Shown here piece after piece: positions 12,667-22,798 of a DNA stretch of 64,000 nucleotides. A program made the position numbers and the translations under genes. Position 1 is the stretch's first letter. Every line of letters begins with the position of its first letter. The notes under the pieces were generated by a model, which was not told where the DNA came from, did no database searches, and saw only the letters and a list, made by a program, of their open reading frames with translations. Source of the stretch: Glossina fuscipes (Eukaryota > Arthropoda > Insecta > Diptera > Glossinidae); contig NW_023998415.1 in assembly GCF_014805625.2 (NCBI RefSeq), positions 24,011,659 to 24,075,658 on the forward strand, given 5' to 3'.

Positions 12667-12733
12667 CTGTGAAGTGAGAAAATGAATACATTTCAGATTT
12701 TTATTTTATCTTTCATTCGCACATCATACGTAC

Positions 12734-12764
<31 letters not shown>

Positions 12765-15700
12765 TATACTTACTTAATAAATTGTGGTAATATTGAAGTC
12801 CAGCCACCTTTATCTTGTTTCAAGGTTAAGTATAATTCAAAGGTGGAAACGGTACTGGGATCGACTTTAAAAGCTGCAATACGTCTAAAAATGAAAATAA
12901 CAATATAAAACGACTATCGTTTGTTTATAATTCGTATTGAGAAAATGTAAAATACTTGATATTCGTTGTAGAGCAATTTGCACCATCACAAGTAAATATA
13001 TAAAAAGCTTGTTGTGTTTGTAACTGTGGGGGTGTTGGCAGCGCAATGGCGACTATTTTATGTTATAATTATATACATTATATATATATAATATAAGCAA
13101 TGTCTCGATTTTTTTTTTTTTTTTTTGCCATTGCGCTTGGACCACGTATGATCAACAGTAATGGACGTTTGTGTCAGCTTTCAGTTTTCTGAGTTTCAGG
13201 CGAATGAGTGAATGGTCTGACGTTTCAAACCTCAAAATCCATTAGATTTGCTCAGAGATATATTAGATTTGCGCACATGTATAAAAGACGATCGAAATTT
13301 ACATAAGACGCAGGCAGTAACTGGCCGCCCAGAGCGAGGACCAGATCAGAGAGAAAAATCTCTTTTATGCATCACATAAAAAATTCAGAATTATACATGG
13401 ATTTTATATATATATATATAATTACATTTAAATTTTACGAAATGTTCGATGTGCAGTTTTTATCTGTTGCAATTAGAAGTCAAAAAGCTAGGATTCTTCC
13501 CATTCTTATACAGTGGGTACGAAAAGTGATAAGTTCGTATATGTATGTTGCTTTCGAATTTATAAAAATATGACTTAGCTATATATTAGTTTGGGGAAAA
13601 AGAAATCCATTATTTTTTCGGTAGATGGCTGCACTGATAGATTTCTCGTAAAGTATCGATCAAACAATTTCAGATTTATGCTCATTGCAAAGGTGACATT
13701 TCGCAGTAAGAAAAATTCTTTTGCTATTTTTTGTTTGGTGCATTCAGTTGTGAGTTACAGCGTGTTAAAAATGGAAGTGAACAAAGAGAAAATTCGGCCA
13801 ATTATGTGCAATTTTGGTTTCGTAGATTCCGTTCAGGAATTTTTGATTTTAAAGATGCACCTCGCACAGGTAGGCCGGTCATCGAAAATGTCGATAAAAT
13901 CGGAGAAATGATCGAAGTTGACCGGCATGTTAGCAGTCGTAACATCACCCAGGAGCTAAAAATCGACCATAAAACAGTTTTAAACCATTTACACAAAGCT
14001 GGATTCAAAAAGAAGCTCGATGTTTGGGTGCCACACCAATTAACAGAAAAAAACATGATGGATCGAATTTCCATCTGCGAAGCCTTGGCCAAACGAAATG
14101 AGATAGACCCATTTCTTAAACGGATGGTGACTGGAGATGAGAAATGGATCACATACGATAACCCTGTGCGAAAACGATCGTGGTCAAAGAGCGGTGAAGC
14201 TCCTCAAACGGCCAGGAAGGTTTTGCTATGCATTTGGTGGGACTGGATGCGGGTTATTTATTATGAGTTGCTTCCATATGACCAAACGCTTAATTCTGAT
14301 CTCTACTGTCAACAAGTGGACTGTTTGAAGATAGCGATTGACCAGAAACGGCCAGAATTGGCCAACAGGAGAGGTGCCGTGTTCCACCAGGACAACGCTA
14401 GGTCACACACATCTACAGTGACTCGCCAGAAACTTCGGGAGCTTGGTTGGGAAGTTTTAATGCATCCGCCATTCAGTCCGGACTTGGCACCAAGCGATTA
14501 TCATCTTTTCCTTGCATTGCAAAATTTCTTTAATGATAAAAAATTGGAATCTAGGGAGGATTGTGAAAATCGACTACTAGAGTTTTTTGCAAATAGAGAC
14601 CACGACTTCTATGAGAGAGGCATTTTGAAGTTACCTTTAAAATGGCAACAAATCGTACAACAAAACGGTGCATATTTGACCCAAATCGGACAATCCGAAG
14701 CATGTTAAATAAAGTCCTGAAGTTCATATAAAAATAATGGATTTCTTTTTCCCCAAACTAATATATATATAAGTAACTTATGAAATTTTTAAAAAATTTC
14801 AGTTTTTTAGTATTTCAATATCAGTTCATTGTGGTTTGGAGTATGATTTGTATATTCTTTTATATTTACATCGAAGACTGCGTTCTATCTTAGACTCATA
14901 TTTTTCGGAATGAACAGATTTAGCTCAAGTTAGATATAATGTAACTTAAATGCCAGCATTGCATGCGAATGATTTTTGCCTAAAATTAATGTTCATGGAC
15001 AAGGCAGTAATTATAGGCATTTTCTTGTCCCCCGCATTCGCAAGTAGAAATGAATGGCATTTTTATTTGGTTTACTAGGATTCGGTTAGCATTTTATTAT
15101 CAAATATGAAATAATTTTAAAATATATATGAATTTTACCTGACATTGCCCGTATCATCTGCAAAATCAATGAATATTGCGCATCCTTTAACACCACATGG
15201 TTCTCTCTCTGAGGTCTTTATCATTTCGGCTGCTATACGTGGTGTTAAGTCCCATGGTAACGACACTTCCGTGCAAGACAAATGACGGCTTTTAGCAGCT
15301 CGTAATTCTGCCTGTAAACGCTGCGAAAGTTCATTTACAGCAGCTGCATCAATATCATTAGAATGTGCAATGCCAAAGTGTTCAGTGGCTTCGGTGGGTG
15401 TTGACAAATTCGATGAGGTTGGCGATGGCGTCAAAGCTGACGGATACATTGATGACATTGCCGTGTTTGTTGTGCTTGTATGTGGTGAACAATGCAGTAG
15501 ATTATTGTTGTATGTGTAAATAGCATTGTTTGCGGACTTAATGTGTGTTGGAGTGGTTGAAGTTTCCATGGTGGTAGATTGCAATTGTTGGTGTACTTGG
15601 GGACGAAGGGAATGGTTATGTTGAGATTCAATACCATCAACAACGTCTACAAATTCAGTGGGCGCGCTCTTATCCTCTTTAATTCCAGAAGCTGCTAAAT

Positions 15701-18534
15701 TCGACAGTTGGGTTTCTGGTGGTGGTGAAAGAGAGCCTGTCCAATCTAAGAAAAAAAAAAAAAAAAAAAAGAAAAGAAAAAACAAAAAATAAAAACAAAA
15801 AAAAAAAAAACGGGCGACAATATTAATTCATAGGTTTAACTATATATACTTTTACGTCCACTATATTTGCTGTGGACTTTTTGTCATTTAGTTTTTGAGA
15901 GGCGCGTTTTTTGCCCTTTAAAATCTCTCTGGATGGCTTATATGTGTACTCAAAAAAATCGGGCAACAGCTGTTCTTATCTCTATTAATAAAACTTGTGT
16001 AAGGCTTGCACTAAGTGTTACACAAAAGATTTTGCAAGGCAATCGTAACTTTGTGTTTACTTTAAGATTTCTTTATGCGACTATTGGGGGGCTTCCGTTA
16101 ATTTTGATCAGCGAGTTTTACAGATAAAAATGATAAAGTAATGCGCAACACCTGGACACATAATGGTTAAATTCGATGATTTTGATCTTTCTCTGCATAA
16201 AATAACTGTTCTCCATTTGGTAATATTGATTTATTGAGCGTATGGAGGGAGCGGTTAAAATTGTGTCTTCGACTTTCATTATTTTTGGTCGTTTAACTTG
16301 AACAAAATCTGATGGCGAAGCCCATCAAACGCTTTTGGAAGCTGTTCCTTCATAGCCCAATGGCCATTTTTTAGCTGCTTGTTGCAAGAGTTGTCAAGGA
16401 TACACAATTGCAGCTCGAATGAGAAATTTTGCCGCACCCAGTGTACTCACCAGGCGTGGCTGGCACGCAGTTTCGCAAAGTTGAAGAAACGCGAAAATGG
16501 GTCGATAATTGGATCGCTGCCAAACCAATAGAATTGCTTTCGACACGATATCGCCATGTTGCTAGAAAATATTTCCTCTGGTAACTTACTAGCAATGTCA
16601 GAAATATCAAAAGAAAAAATATCATTCAATTTGATTTCAATCATCATCGTATATCTTACTTTCAATCTTACTTCGAAACTGTGCGACCGGGAGCACTTCG
16701 ATATCAGTATGTCAATAAGGAGGCGAAAAGGCATTAATTATTGTAGTTTGTGCAAATCGCGACTTTTCAGATTTGAATGGCTATAATGCTGTTGAGAATT
16801 GAATAGATCCCTTTCTTGCCGAGCTAAGAGTAGCGAATATATTGCACTTTGTTGAATAACGGAAACGGGACGCATATCTACTTAGTTTTGTGTCATGGCG
16901 GATAAAAAAAAAAATCATTAAACGGTCAAACTAAAGACTTGATAGATAAGATGTTAACGTACCTGCAGATTGATGGGTGATGTCATTACCTACGAAGGTC
17001 ATGACTCAGACCATTCTGATATTCCCTCTGGCTTCTCTTCAATTGTCGGATATTAATTATGTTAAATGCTCGCGTACATGTTAAAGGGCATAAGGCAAAT
17101 ACTATATCGTATAGGATAACACTTTTAAGTTTTACGCAATAGTTTTCTATCGAAAATTTGGATTCATATCAAAGCAAGACGAAATTCACGAGAAGCGCCA
17201 CTTTTCTTATTTAATAGAATGTGGAATGTTGCCCAATTGTTATGAATAATAACAAGCGGACACGATACAATATACGAGGTGCAAACAACACTGATGGTGG
17301 CTTCACCGTGTGATCTGAATATGCGTCTCGTTCTCACTTGGAAATACTGTACACCACTGTGTGGTGTATTGTATGTTGATTCAAACCTGCGAAACAGTTG
17401 AACTAATCCCATAGAATAGAATGACCAAAAATATATGACAAATGACATGATCAGATTAAATTTCAACATGATGGTGATCGATCCAATATTTCAAACTTTC
17501 ATAAGAAAAACTTCGTTAACATTAATCTTCCCAATCTTCCGTCATTATTTACCAATTATTCACTGTTCCCTTTGTATATATGTATATAAAAAATATACTA
17601 AAGCACATTATTTTCACATCAATGTCTAGTTTTACAAGCAAAAGAAAAGAAGAACGCTTAATACACATACATACACTTAATATCAGTTCAATATCATGAA
17701 TATTTAGCTTCCCTAGAACATTATTATAAGTTTAATTTTTGTTATAAAGAATGGTTTTAATTACATTGAGAGAGTCGGACTGTCTGCTGTAGGGTGCACG
17801 TTTTCATTCGTATAAGGTTGCATCAATTTTTTTTTTTAATTGTGGGTGGACGCGAATCGTCCATTTTCAGGTTCGGCTTTCGCGATTATGGATTCAGACC
17901 GGAATTCATAAAATACAACATCTCGCCGCTGTAATGAATTGCTAACAAGCAAAGCGAACTATTTGTGTTGGATAGAAGAATTGCTTTTGTCTTTTAATTA
18001 ATATTGAAACGGAAAGGCAACGGAACTTCACTAAAAATGAAAATATGGATTTGCAAAAAGAAAAAAAAAAGAAAAGAGAAACGAAAAGGTGAAGACATCA
18101 TATATATGTATGTAGAAAGGCACTCCAACAAATATGCTCATATTCTCCATAAAAAGGGTAAAATATATATATGTATATGTATATGCACATACGCATCTAA
18201 ATTATATATTTATGCACTCATGCACATGCACATATATAGCATATATGTATATATATATATATATATACGTATATATTCAGTTAACGCGCTTGTGTATTCG
18301 CTTGGTGAATAAAATAACTAAAATGAAATGTACTTGAGGGGTATTAAGCCAGAAATAATGTTACTTACTGTACATGTACATGTACAATCATGCACATATG
18401 TGCACATACATATCAAAATTCCTATAGAAACTTGCGTATGATTAAAGGCTTGAACGAGATTGTTTGACAGGGAACCGTGTTCGCATTCATATAAGCACGT
18501 GTACGTGCACGTCAATAAACGCACATGCAAACTA

Positions 18535-18584
<50 letters not shown>

Positions 18585-21500
18585 GTTGCACTTTTTGCTT
18601 GCCTTGCTACTAACTTTGCTTTACGGTAATTACAGTGACACACATAATAAAAACTACCGGCAATATCCTTCATCGTAATATAGTTGTTTGTTTGTTTCAG
18701 TAAATTTATGTGTATATCGGAGCATTCTATGTCATATGCAATGGAAATAAATTATGGAAATTTATTATTATTATTTTCGTTTTTCTTGCTTTTTCTTGCC
18801 CTGCTCAGCAAATTTTTACTCAATTGTAAAATTAAATTGATTGCAATTTGCCGGAATAAAATAAAAACCACAAAAATTAATATTTGAAGAGAAAGGAAAG
18901 ACGGCAAATTAAAAGCGAAAACTTCAGTTGAAAAGAAATTTATTCGTTACCTTATCGACAGGGATGGGCTGCAAAGTTTCGCTTCCGTTTCCCATTGCAG
19001 CCATACGTATTATACAATCGTGTTTAGATTATACGAATCTCTAGCTATTGCGGCCATCCGTTAAGCGATAGGGTTAATGGGGAAGCCGCATAATCAATAC
19101 GGTCGTTGATGTTGAAGTAAAAGAAAAAACTTTGCATAAAAAACGAATTCTGAGAAACTCTATTTTCATTTGCAATGACATCAAGAAACCGGTTGCATTT
19201 TGCACACGTTCATAACTATCAAGTAGAAGAATAATAGCACTTTTTCAACGAACCTATGGCAAAAGGAGATTTTACTTGTGAAACAAACACTCATAGCACA
19301 TAATGTTTACGGAAATTCCGGAGAGAATGAAGTAAAGGCAAGTAAACACGCTCTAGCTCCTTAGATACAATTCTTTACTTACTTTTGTAACAAAATATCC
19401 AAAATTATAGATCCTTACCATGCGCAAAAGCTTACAACTTTCATGCGAAACTTTTCAAGGCAATTGATCAGAGAAATGAAAAGTTAGGCATATTTCTTTG
19501 TCAGATTATGCAGCGAATTTCCTAAGGCCGTAATATATCATAGGCAATAAGTAAGCAAAGACAATAAACCCTAAATTTATTAAAGTCACTGCTTTCCCTT
19601 TTCCAAACTTTACAAGTCACGACTTTTACTTATTTATAATTCACGTTTGACTCCGGATAGTACACATCGTTTACTTTGATAGTAGTTATACTAAGTGCTG
19701 AGTCGGTAAAGGCATAACACCAACCAAAGTAAGCTGTGCCCGCTTTTCTATCTGTTTTCTATCACTTCTTTCCACTTGTCACCGCACTACGGATATGGGG
19801 AACATTCCCTGATTGATTCGTCATATAATAATAAAAAAAAAAAAAAAAAAATAGTGTTCTGACTCATCATAATGTAATTGTCAAAAGTGACCAGAGGCAT
19901 TATCCACTTAAGAGAGATTTTTCCCATCGACAAATGTTCGTGCGAATTGGTGGATGAGTTGACTTCTTCTTGGGTACTTTTTTTAACTTTTCTCTGACCA
20001 TAGCTGAATTCGGACGGTTTAAGACTTGTTCGAAATCAAGAAACCATCGATAAATTTCTGCTTCAGACGGAGAAGAAAGCAGAAAACAATGTTTAACCAG
20101 CAGGGGAAATTCTTTTTAACTATTGTGTAAAAAAACCTATAGAGAGAAAGAGACCACCATATTTTTCGCCAAAAAATCAACGCGACATTGCAGTTTATCA
20201 TGGGTAAACGAATTTGGAAAATTTTAATTGGATAGAATCACCATTCGAACTCCTCCCATGTAATATTTCTTATGAAAAATAAGGTCACTCTATGCCATAT
20301 ATGACAAGAAGGTCTAATTTTCAGTAATTTGTAATCTATTGGAACGGAATAGATGAAGAATTGTAATTAGGCGCAGCAAGATATATCTAAGGTATTTCAT
20401 TATCGACTTTGCTAGACAATGAAGTTGTAACTTGTTCGAGGTAATGTAAATGAACGGGACAGATACGGACGGGCGTTAAATTTTATCCGCCAAGCCCAGC
20501 TAACGTTTTCTATGCTAATATTTGCGGAACATGCATGCTATACTGCGGTCAAAAAGTAGTAGGGTTAGTCATTCGACATTTAAACAACAAGTGTTACAGT
20601 GTCGGTATTACACTTCCTGCTAATAGCTTCAATAGCTAATGAGATGCCATTGTTTTCCTTTATATGAAAAGATATATTTTTCGTTTTTGAAACTGGATGA
20701 AAAATTCGGTAAAAAAATTGTTGCAGATATTGGTTCAAAAATTAAATTTCGATTTCGGGAATACCGAATAGGCGCTGGTGACAGTGGGCCCAAGGACTTC
20801 TGATTGCCATCGATTGTTTAAGGTGGGCAGAGAGCACTTAACTAAGGTCACATCAAGAAATTCAAGAAGCTGCTGCTCAAAAATTGTGGATTGCTAATTA
20901 CAAAGACCTTATCGCTATGCTGCAATAACGCATTTGGAAGACTATTTGATCTTCGAACGCGTCCCAGGATAATTATTAACCTTTTCAGAGTGCAACGGCC
21001 AGAAGGGACTTTTTTTTTTGCCAGAAATTCAAGTCTGACCGTTCTAGAACCACATACTAATCGGACATCTGGCTATTGTCGAAAATCGAAAAATCGATCT
21101 GAGAACGTTGATTTGAGTCGATTGGAGAAATGAAATCCGCTTTATTAAATAAAACTAAACAGGACTAGCAATGGCATTGGAAACTTTCTACGCAAACATG
21201 AGTCCGGGTGTATCGAACCTAAGAAAAACGGCCCTTGACTTGAGAAGGCCCGCTCAATTTAAATATTGTCTCCTCTTATCGATATTCTGTTTGCTTATTG
21301 CGAGCCGATCGTTTATTTTCTCACTGAAGGCTTAGATCGTGTTGTAAAGTATTTTAAGCCGTTAAGTTTTCAACTACGGATTATAAATTGCATTTGTATG
21401 TTTGCAGTTGTGCCTAGTTGTAGACTTGATCAGTGTAGCAATGGCCATAATGATAACAGACAATTATATAGAATTATAATCTAAACTGTAGTCTAACTAT

Positions 21501-22331
21501 CGAAAGGGAAACTATAAAGTGTGATGAAAATTTATATCATTATTTAGAGACAGAAAAAAGAGCTTTAAGGGATTTTTTTTCAAGAGAGAGTAAAAACCCA
21601 ACGATGGACTTGCATGAATTCGGAACTTAATTAAGTGTCGGTGTAAAGTTTCAATATAGACGCAAATGTCCAAATCAGTTTCGTTACTCAAGCTGATCAA
21701 AAATATTAACGCACTTTGCGATCTTGCAGATATGTGCATGTATTTTATAAATATAGTTTTTTTTTTCTTTTTTTTTTTTTAAATTTTATCCTCTCTTCAA
21801 TACAACAAATAGTAGCGATCATGAAAAGTTCGATTAAAAAGCGAATATAACTTTAAGGTCTGTTGAATTTAATTTGACGAAAGCAAAAATGATGAACGCA
21901 GTGTCATGATATTAACGGGCGGCTAGAGGGGCTGGAAGACTTGACTAAATATTTGTATCATTACCGTTGCATATGTTATATAGTCCCTGCGCTGCGAGTA
22001 TAAAAAGAAAAGAAGGAATATTTGAAGGAAACTTTTCCTTCTTAATATATATATATATATAACTAGAATGGGGTCACGACATAACTGTGCATTTTTGTTA
22101 ACTTTGAAGCAATCATGATGGCTATCAACAATTCATATACGTAGGTATATATATTTATTGATATATGCGAGGGGAAAGTTGACATCATTTTAAAAGTTCA
22201 AAAAGAAAGGTCAAAATGAATTTTTTAACGGAAATTTATAAATACTTACCTTTGACCTTCGCTGAACCAATAACACCAAACTGCTGTTGATGTATGTGAT
22301 GATTTTGTAATGATAGCACTTCCATTTTCAT
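12588..22331 (-). CDS. scyl: scylla, RTP801/REDD1-family inhibitor of TORC1 (four coding exons)
   Basis: This is a complete coding region on the minus strand, exons 22331-22250, 15745-15139, 12884-12774 and 12666-12588, giving 292 residues. All splice phases agree. Scylla and its paralogue charybde are fly homologues of REDD1: cytoplasmic proteins induced by hypoxia and stress that restrain TORC1 upstream of the TSC complex (established knowledge). The start ATG at 22331 is the first in-frame ATG after a stop at 22667-22665 and gives Met-Lys-Met-Glu-Val-Leu-Ser, as in fly homologues I recall. Residues 28-160 are Ser/Thr/Pro-rich and probably disordered. Residues about 164-292 form the RTP801 C-terminal domain, with Leu-Pro-Trp-Asp-Leu, Arg-Glu-Pro-Cys-Gly, Ser-Thr-Phe-Glu-Leu-Tyr-Leu and a closing Ile-Ser-Pro-His-Phe-Thr-Leu. 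The gene converges on Mob2, matching the fly arrangement I recall. Two introns carry mariner insertions. The paralogue charybde is the main alternative; the Phe-Ala-Asp-Asp-Thr-Gly-Asn segment favours scylla. Confidence 0.88.
12729..12768. repeat. (TA)n array in scylla intron 3
   Basis: A nearly pure TA array, with a few CA interruptions, fills much of the 107-bp third intron, directly next to the exon 3 donor. Confidence 0.85.
12774..12884 (-). CDS. scyl: scylla exon 3
   Basis: A 111-nt exon with acceptor TTTTTAG and donor GTAAGTAT. It encodes Arg-Ile-Ala-Ala-Phe-Lys-Val-Asp-Pro through Gly-Gly-Trp-Thr-Ser-Ile-Leu-Pro-Gln-Phe-Ile. If the donor were not used, the frame would stop at TAA immediately after the next Lys, because the stop is formed by the donor bases. 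The conserved continuation in exon 4 shows that splicing is the normal outcome. Intron 3, which follows, is 107 bp. Confidence 0.93.
13586..13617 (+). repeat. mariner 5' terminal inverted repeat
   Basis: This starts TTAGTTTGGGGAAAAAGAAA and matches the reverse complement of 14730-14761 over all 32 bases. Confidence 0.95.
13771..14708 (+). pseudogene. mariner transposase, disrupted (DD34D)
   Basis: The natural start ATG is at 13771 (Met-Glu-Val-Asn-Lys-Glu-Lys-Ile-Arg). About nine codons later the reading frame switches: at about 13795-13800 a stretch of the N-terminal helix-turn-helix region has been lost with a frame change, and the main frame resumes at Asn-Tyr-Val-Gln-Phe-Trp-Phe. From there it is open to TAA at 14706-14708. 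The catalytic triad is intact: Asp at 14136 (Thr-Gly-Asp-Glu-Lys-Trp), Asp at 14391 (His-Gln-Asp-Asn-Ala-Arg) and Asp at 14496 (Ala-Pro-Ser-Asp-Tyr-His). The last two are separated by exactly 34 residues, the mariner signature. Only 84 residues separate the first two, and a short in-frame loss near 14205-14222, before Arg-Lys-Val-Leu-Leu, probably explains this. The WVPH linker motif is present. With most of the first DNA-binding helices missing, I expect no active transposase. Confidence 0.93.
14730..14761 (-). repeat. mariner 3' terminal inverted repeat
   Basis: The exact inverted copy of 13586-13617, followed by TA at 14762-14763. Confidence 0.95.
15139..15745 (-). CDS. scyl: scylla exon 2
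   Basis: A 607-nt exon. It completes the Asp codon begun in exon 1 and runs Trp-Thr-Gly-Ser-Leu-Ser-Pro-Pro-Pro to Thr-Gly-Asn-Val, ending two bases into an Arg codon before donor GTAAAA. The first 130 residues are Ser/Thr-rich. From about residue 164 the RTP801 domain begins with Glu-Leu-Ser-Gln-Arg-Leu-Gln-Ala-Glu-Leu. The acceptor CTTAG is preceded by an exceptionally long T tract (about 20 T). Confidence 0.95.
16084..16650 (+). mobile_element. mariner-like element, internally deleted (family B, plus copy)
   Basis: From TTGGGGGGCTTCCGTTAATT (16084, after TA) the sequence follows the reverse complement of the element at 29843-30942 with clear matches: TTGATCAGCG, GGTTAAATTCGATGATTTTG, GAAGCCCATCAAACG, ACACAATTGCAGCTCGAATG, and CACCCAGTGTACT. 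The central catalytic part is missing. The C-terminal end is recognisable as Arg-Lys-Trp-Val-Asp-Asn-Trp-Ile-Ala-Ala-Lys-Pro. The 3' boundary is unclear, near 16650-16735. Confidence 0.75.
18160..18600. repeat. cluster of alternating TA/TG/CA microsatellites
   Basis: A dense run of alternating purine-pyrimidine sequence includes TA arrays at 18240-18266 and 18539-18581 and the self-complementary TGTACATGTACATGTACA at 18369-18386. Predicted proteins here (Tyr-Ile repeats) are translations of the array. Confidence 0.8.
20560..21170 (+). mobile_element. possible decayed Tc1/mariner-like remnant
   Basis: A stretch beginning near CTGCGGTCAAAAAGTAGTAG has scattered, frame-broken resemblance to a Tc1/mariner transposase, including a Phe-rich segment followed by an Asn-Arg plus Ser-Lys-type pattern around 21000-21090. 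No intact motif or paired ends could be established, so this is tentative. Confidence 0.25.
22250..22331 (-). CDS. scyl: scylla exon 1 (start codon)
   Basis: ATG at 22331-22329 opens Met-Lys-Met-Glu-Val-Leu-Ser-Leu-Gln-Asn-His and runs to Lys-Val-Lys plus one base before donor GTAAGTAT. The Met-Lys-Met-Glu-Val-Leu start is what I recall for fly homologues. The next base joins AT of exon 2 to make Asp-28. Confidence 0.92.
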
Positions 22332-22664
22332 TAGTAGTGAAGCAAAGATTTGATCGATGCCGACCAAATCGGATGAACGGTTCGCTGGTGTAGTGGTGAC
22401 AGTAGAGTTGGACGAATCGAAATGAATCGAATTGGTTGCGATGATCGGACCTGTAGGGATAACCGATGAAGTAACGGAATCAGACGTCAAATGTGATGAA
22501 TGTGATGATGGGGTCGCTGCATTATAATTCGTGATGGGATTGCTATGTTTACATTGATTTATAGAAGTTGCTTCAGCAGCAGCTTCAGTTGACGTGCTTG
22601 ATGGTAACGTGATGACGGCTTTGTTTGTACGAAACAAAGAGAGTACGGCCGGGTTAGTCTCAAT
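22332..22664 (-). other. scyl: scylla 5' leader with a 111-codon open frame lacking ATG
   Basis: The frame of the scylla start stays open for 111 codons upstream, to TAA at 22667-22665, with no ATG. It reads as a Ser/Thr/Asn/Ala-rich sequence such as fly proteins often have. It may be 5' UTR only, an N-terminal extension entered by a non-AUG codon, or part of an exon joined to an upstream ATG exon. A TTG at 22637 lacks a convincing start context. Confidence 0.5.
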
Positions 22665-22760
22665 TTACTTTTGACTCTATATCTGTGTGTGTGCATAAAA
22701 TTCATTTACTTTGCACAACATTTCTTTCTTCCTTCCTTTTTTTTCTTTCGTTTTTCTTGT

Positions 22761-22798
22761 TTTATTTATTTATTTATTTATTTATTCATTTATTTTTT
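22761..22798. repeat. (TTTA)n microsatellite
   Basis: A tetranucleotide array with one CATT interruption, about 430 bases upstream of the scylla start codon. Confidence 0.9.

Larger units (their letters stand above)
13586..14761 (+). mobile_element. mariner element (mellifera-like), internally deleted
   Basis: A 1176-bp element with perfect 32-bp terminal inverted repeats and TA dinucleotides at both junctions (13584-13585 and 14762-14763). Mariners move by a DNA cut-and-paste transposase that targets TA. The transposase frame is on the plus strand, opposite to the scylla gene it interrupts. Identical ends and a long uninterrupted frame suggest a fairly young insertion, but the element is shorter than the roughly 1.28 kb usual for this group and carries at least two internal deletions, so it should not be autonomous. 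The subfamily assignment rests on the pattern Trp-Val-Pro-His-Gln-Leu-Thr and Phe-Tyr-Glu-Arg-Gly-Ile, compared from memory. Confidence 0.95.
12885..15138 (-). other. scyl: scylla intron 2, hosting a mariner
   Basis: An intron of 2254 bp with donor GTAAAA (at 15138) and acceptor TTTTTAG (at 12885). Just over half of it is the mariner at 13586-14761, so the ancestral intron was about 1.1 kb. The 13141-13375 part has a weak coding resemblance to a Tc1-type Gly-Arg-Pro linker on the plus strand but nothing firm. Confidence 0.85.
15746..22249 (-). other. scyl: scylla intron 1 (6.5 kb)
   Basis: The intron runs from donor GTAAGT at 22249 to the acceptor CTTAG at 15750-15746. It contains an internally deleted mariner-like element (about 16084-16650), an alternating purine-pyrimidine microsatellite cluster (18160-18600) and a possible decayed transposon at about 20560-21170. 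No additional exon is recognised. First introns of this length commonly carry regulatory elements in flies, but I cannot point to a specific one. Confidence 0.85.

Noticed and set aside
13591..13911. Separate open frame at the left of the mariner
   Set aside because: It overlaps the inverted repeat and the first codons of the transposase in another frame; the frame switch is explained by the deletion.
18318..18678. Tyr-Ile-repeat open frames near 18.3-18.7 kb (others at 43.4, 48.0 and 60.4 kb)
   Set aside because: They are translations of TA/CATA microsatellites.
22236..22250. Read-through of scylla exon 1 past the donor
   Set aside because: GTAAGTAT is a strong donor and the conserved continuation lies in exon 2 at 15745.
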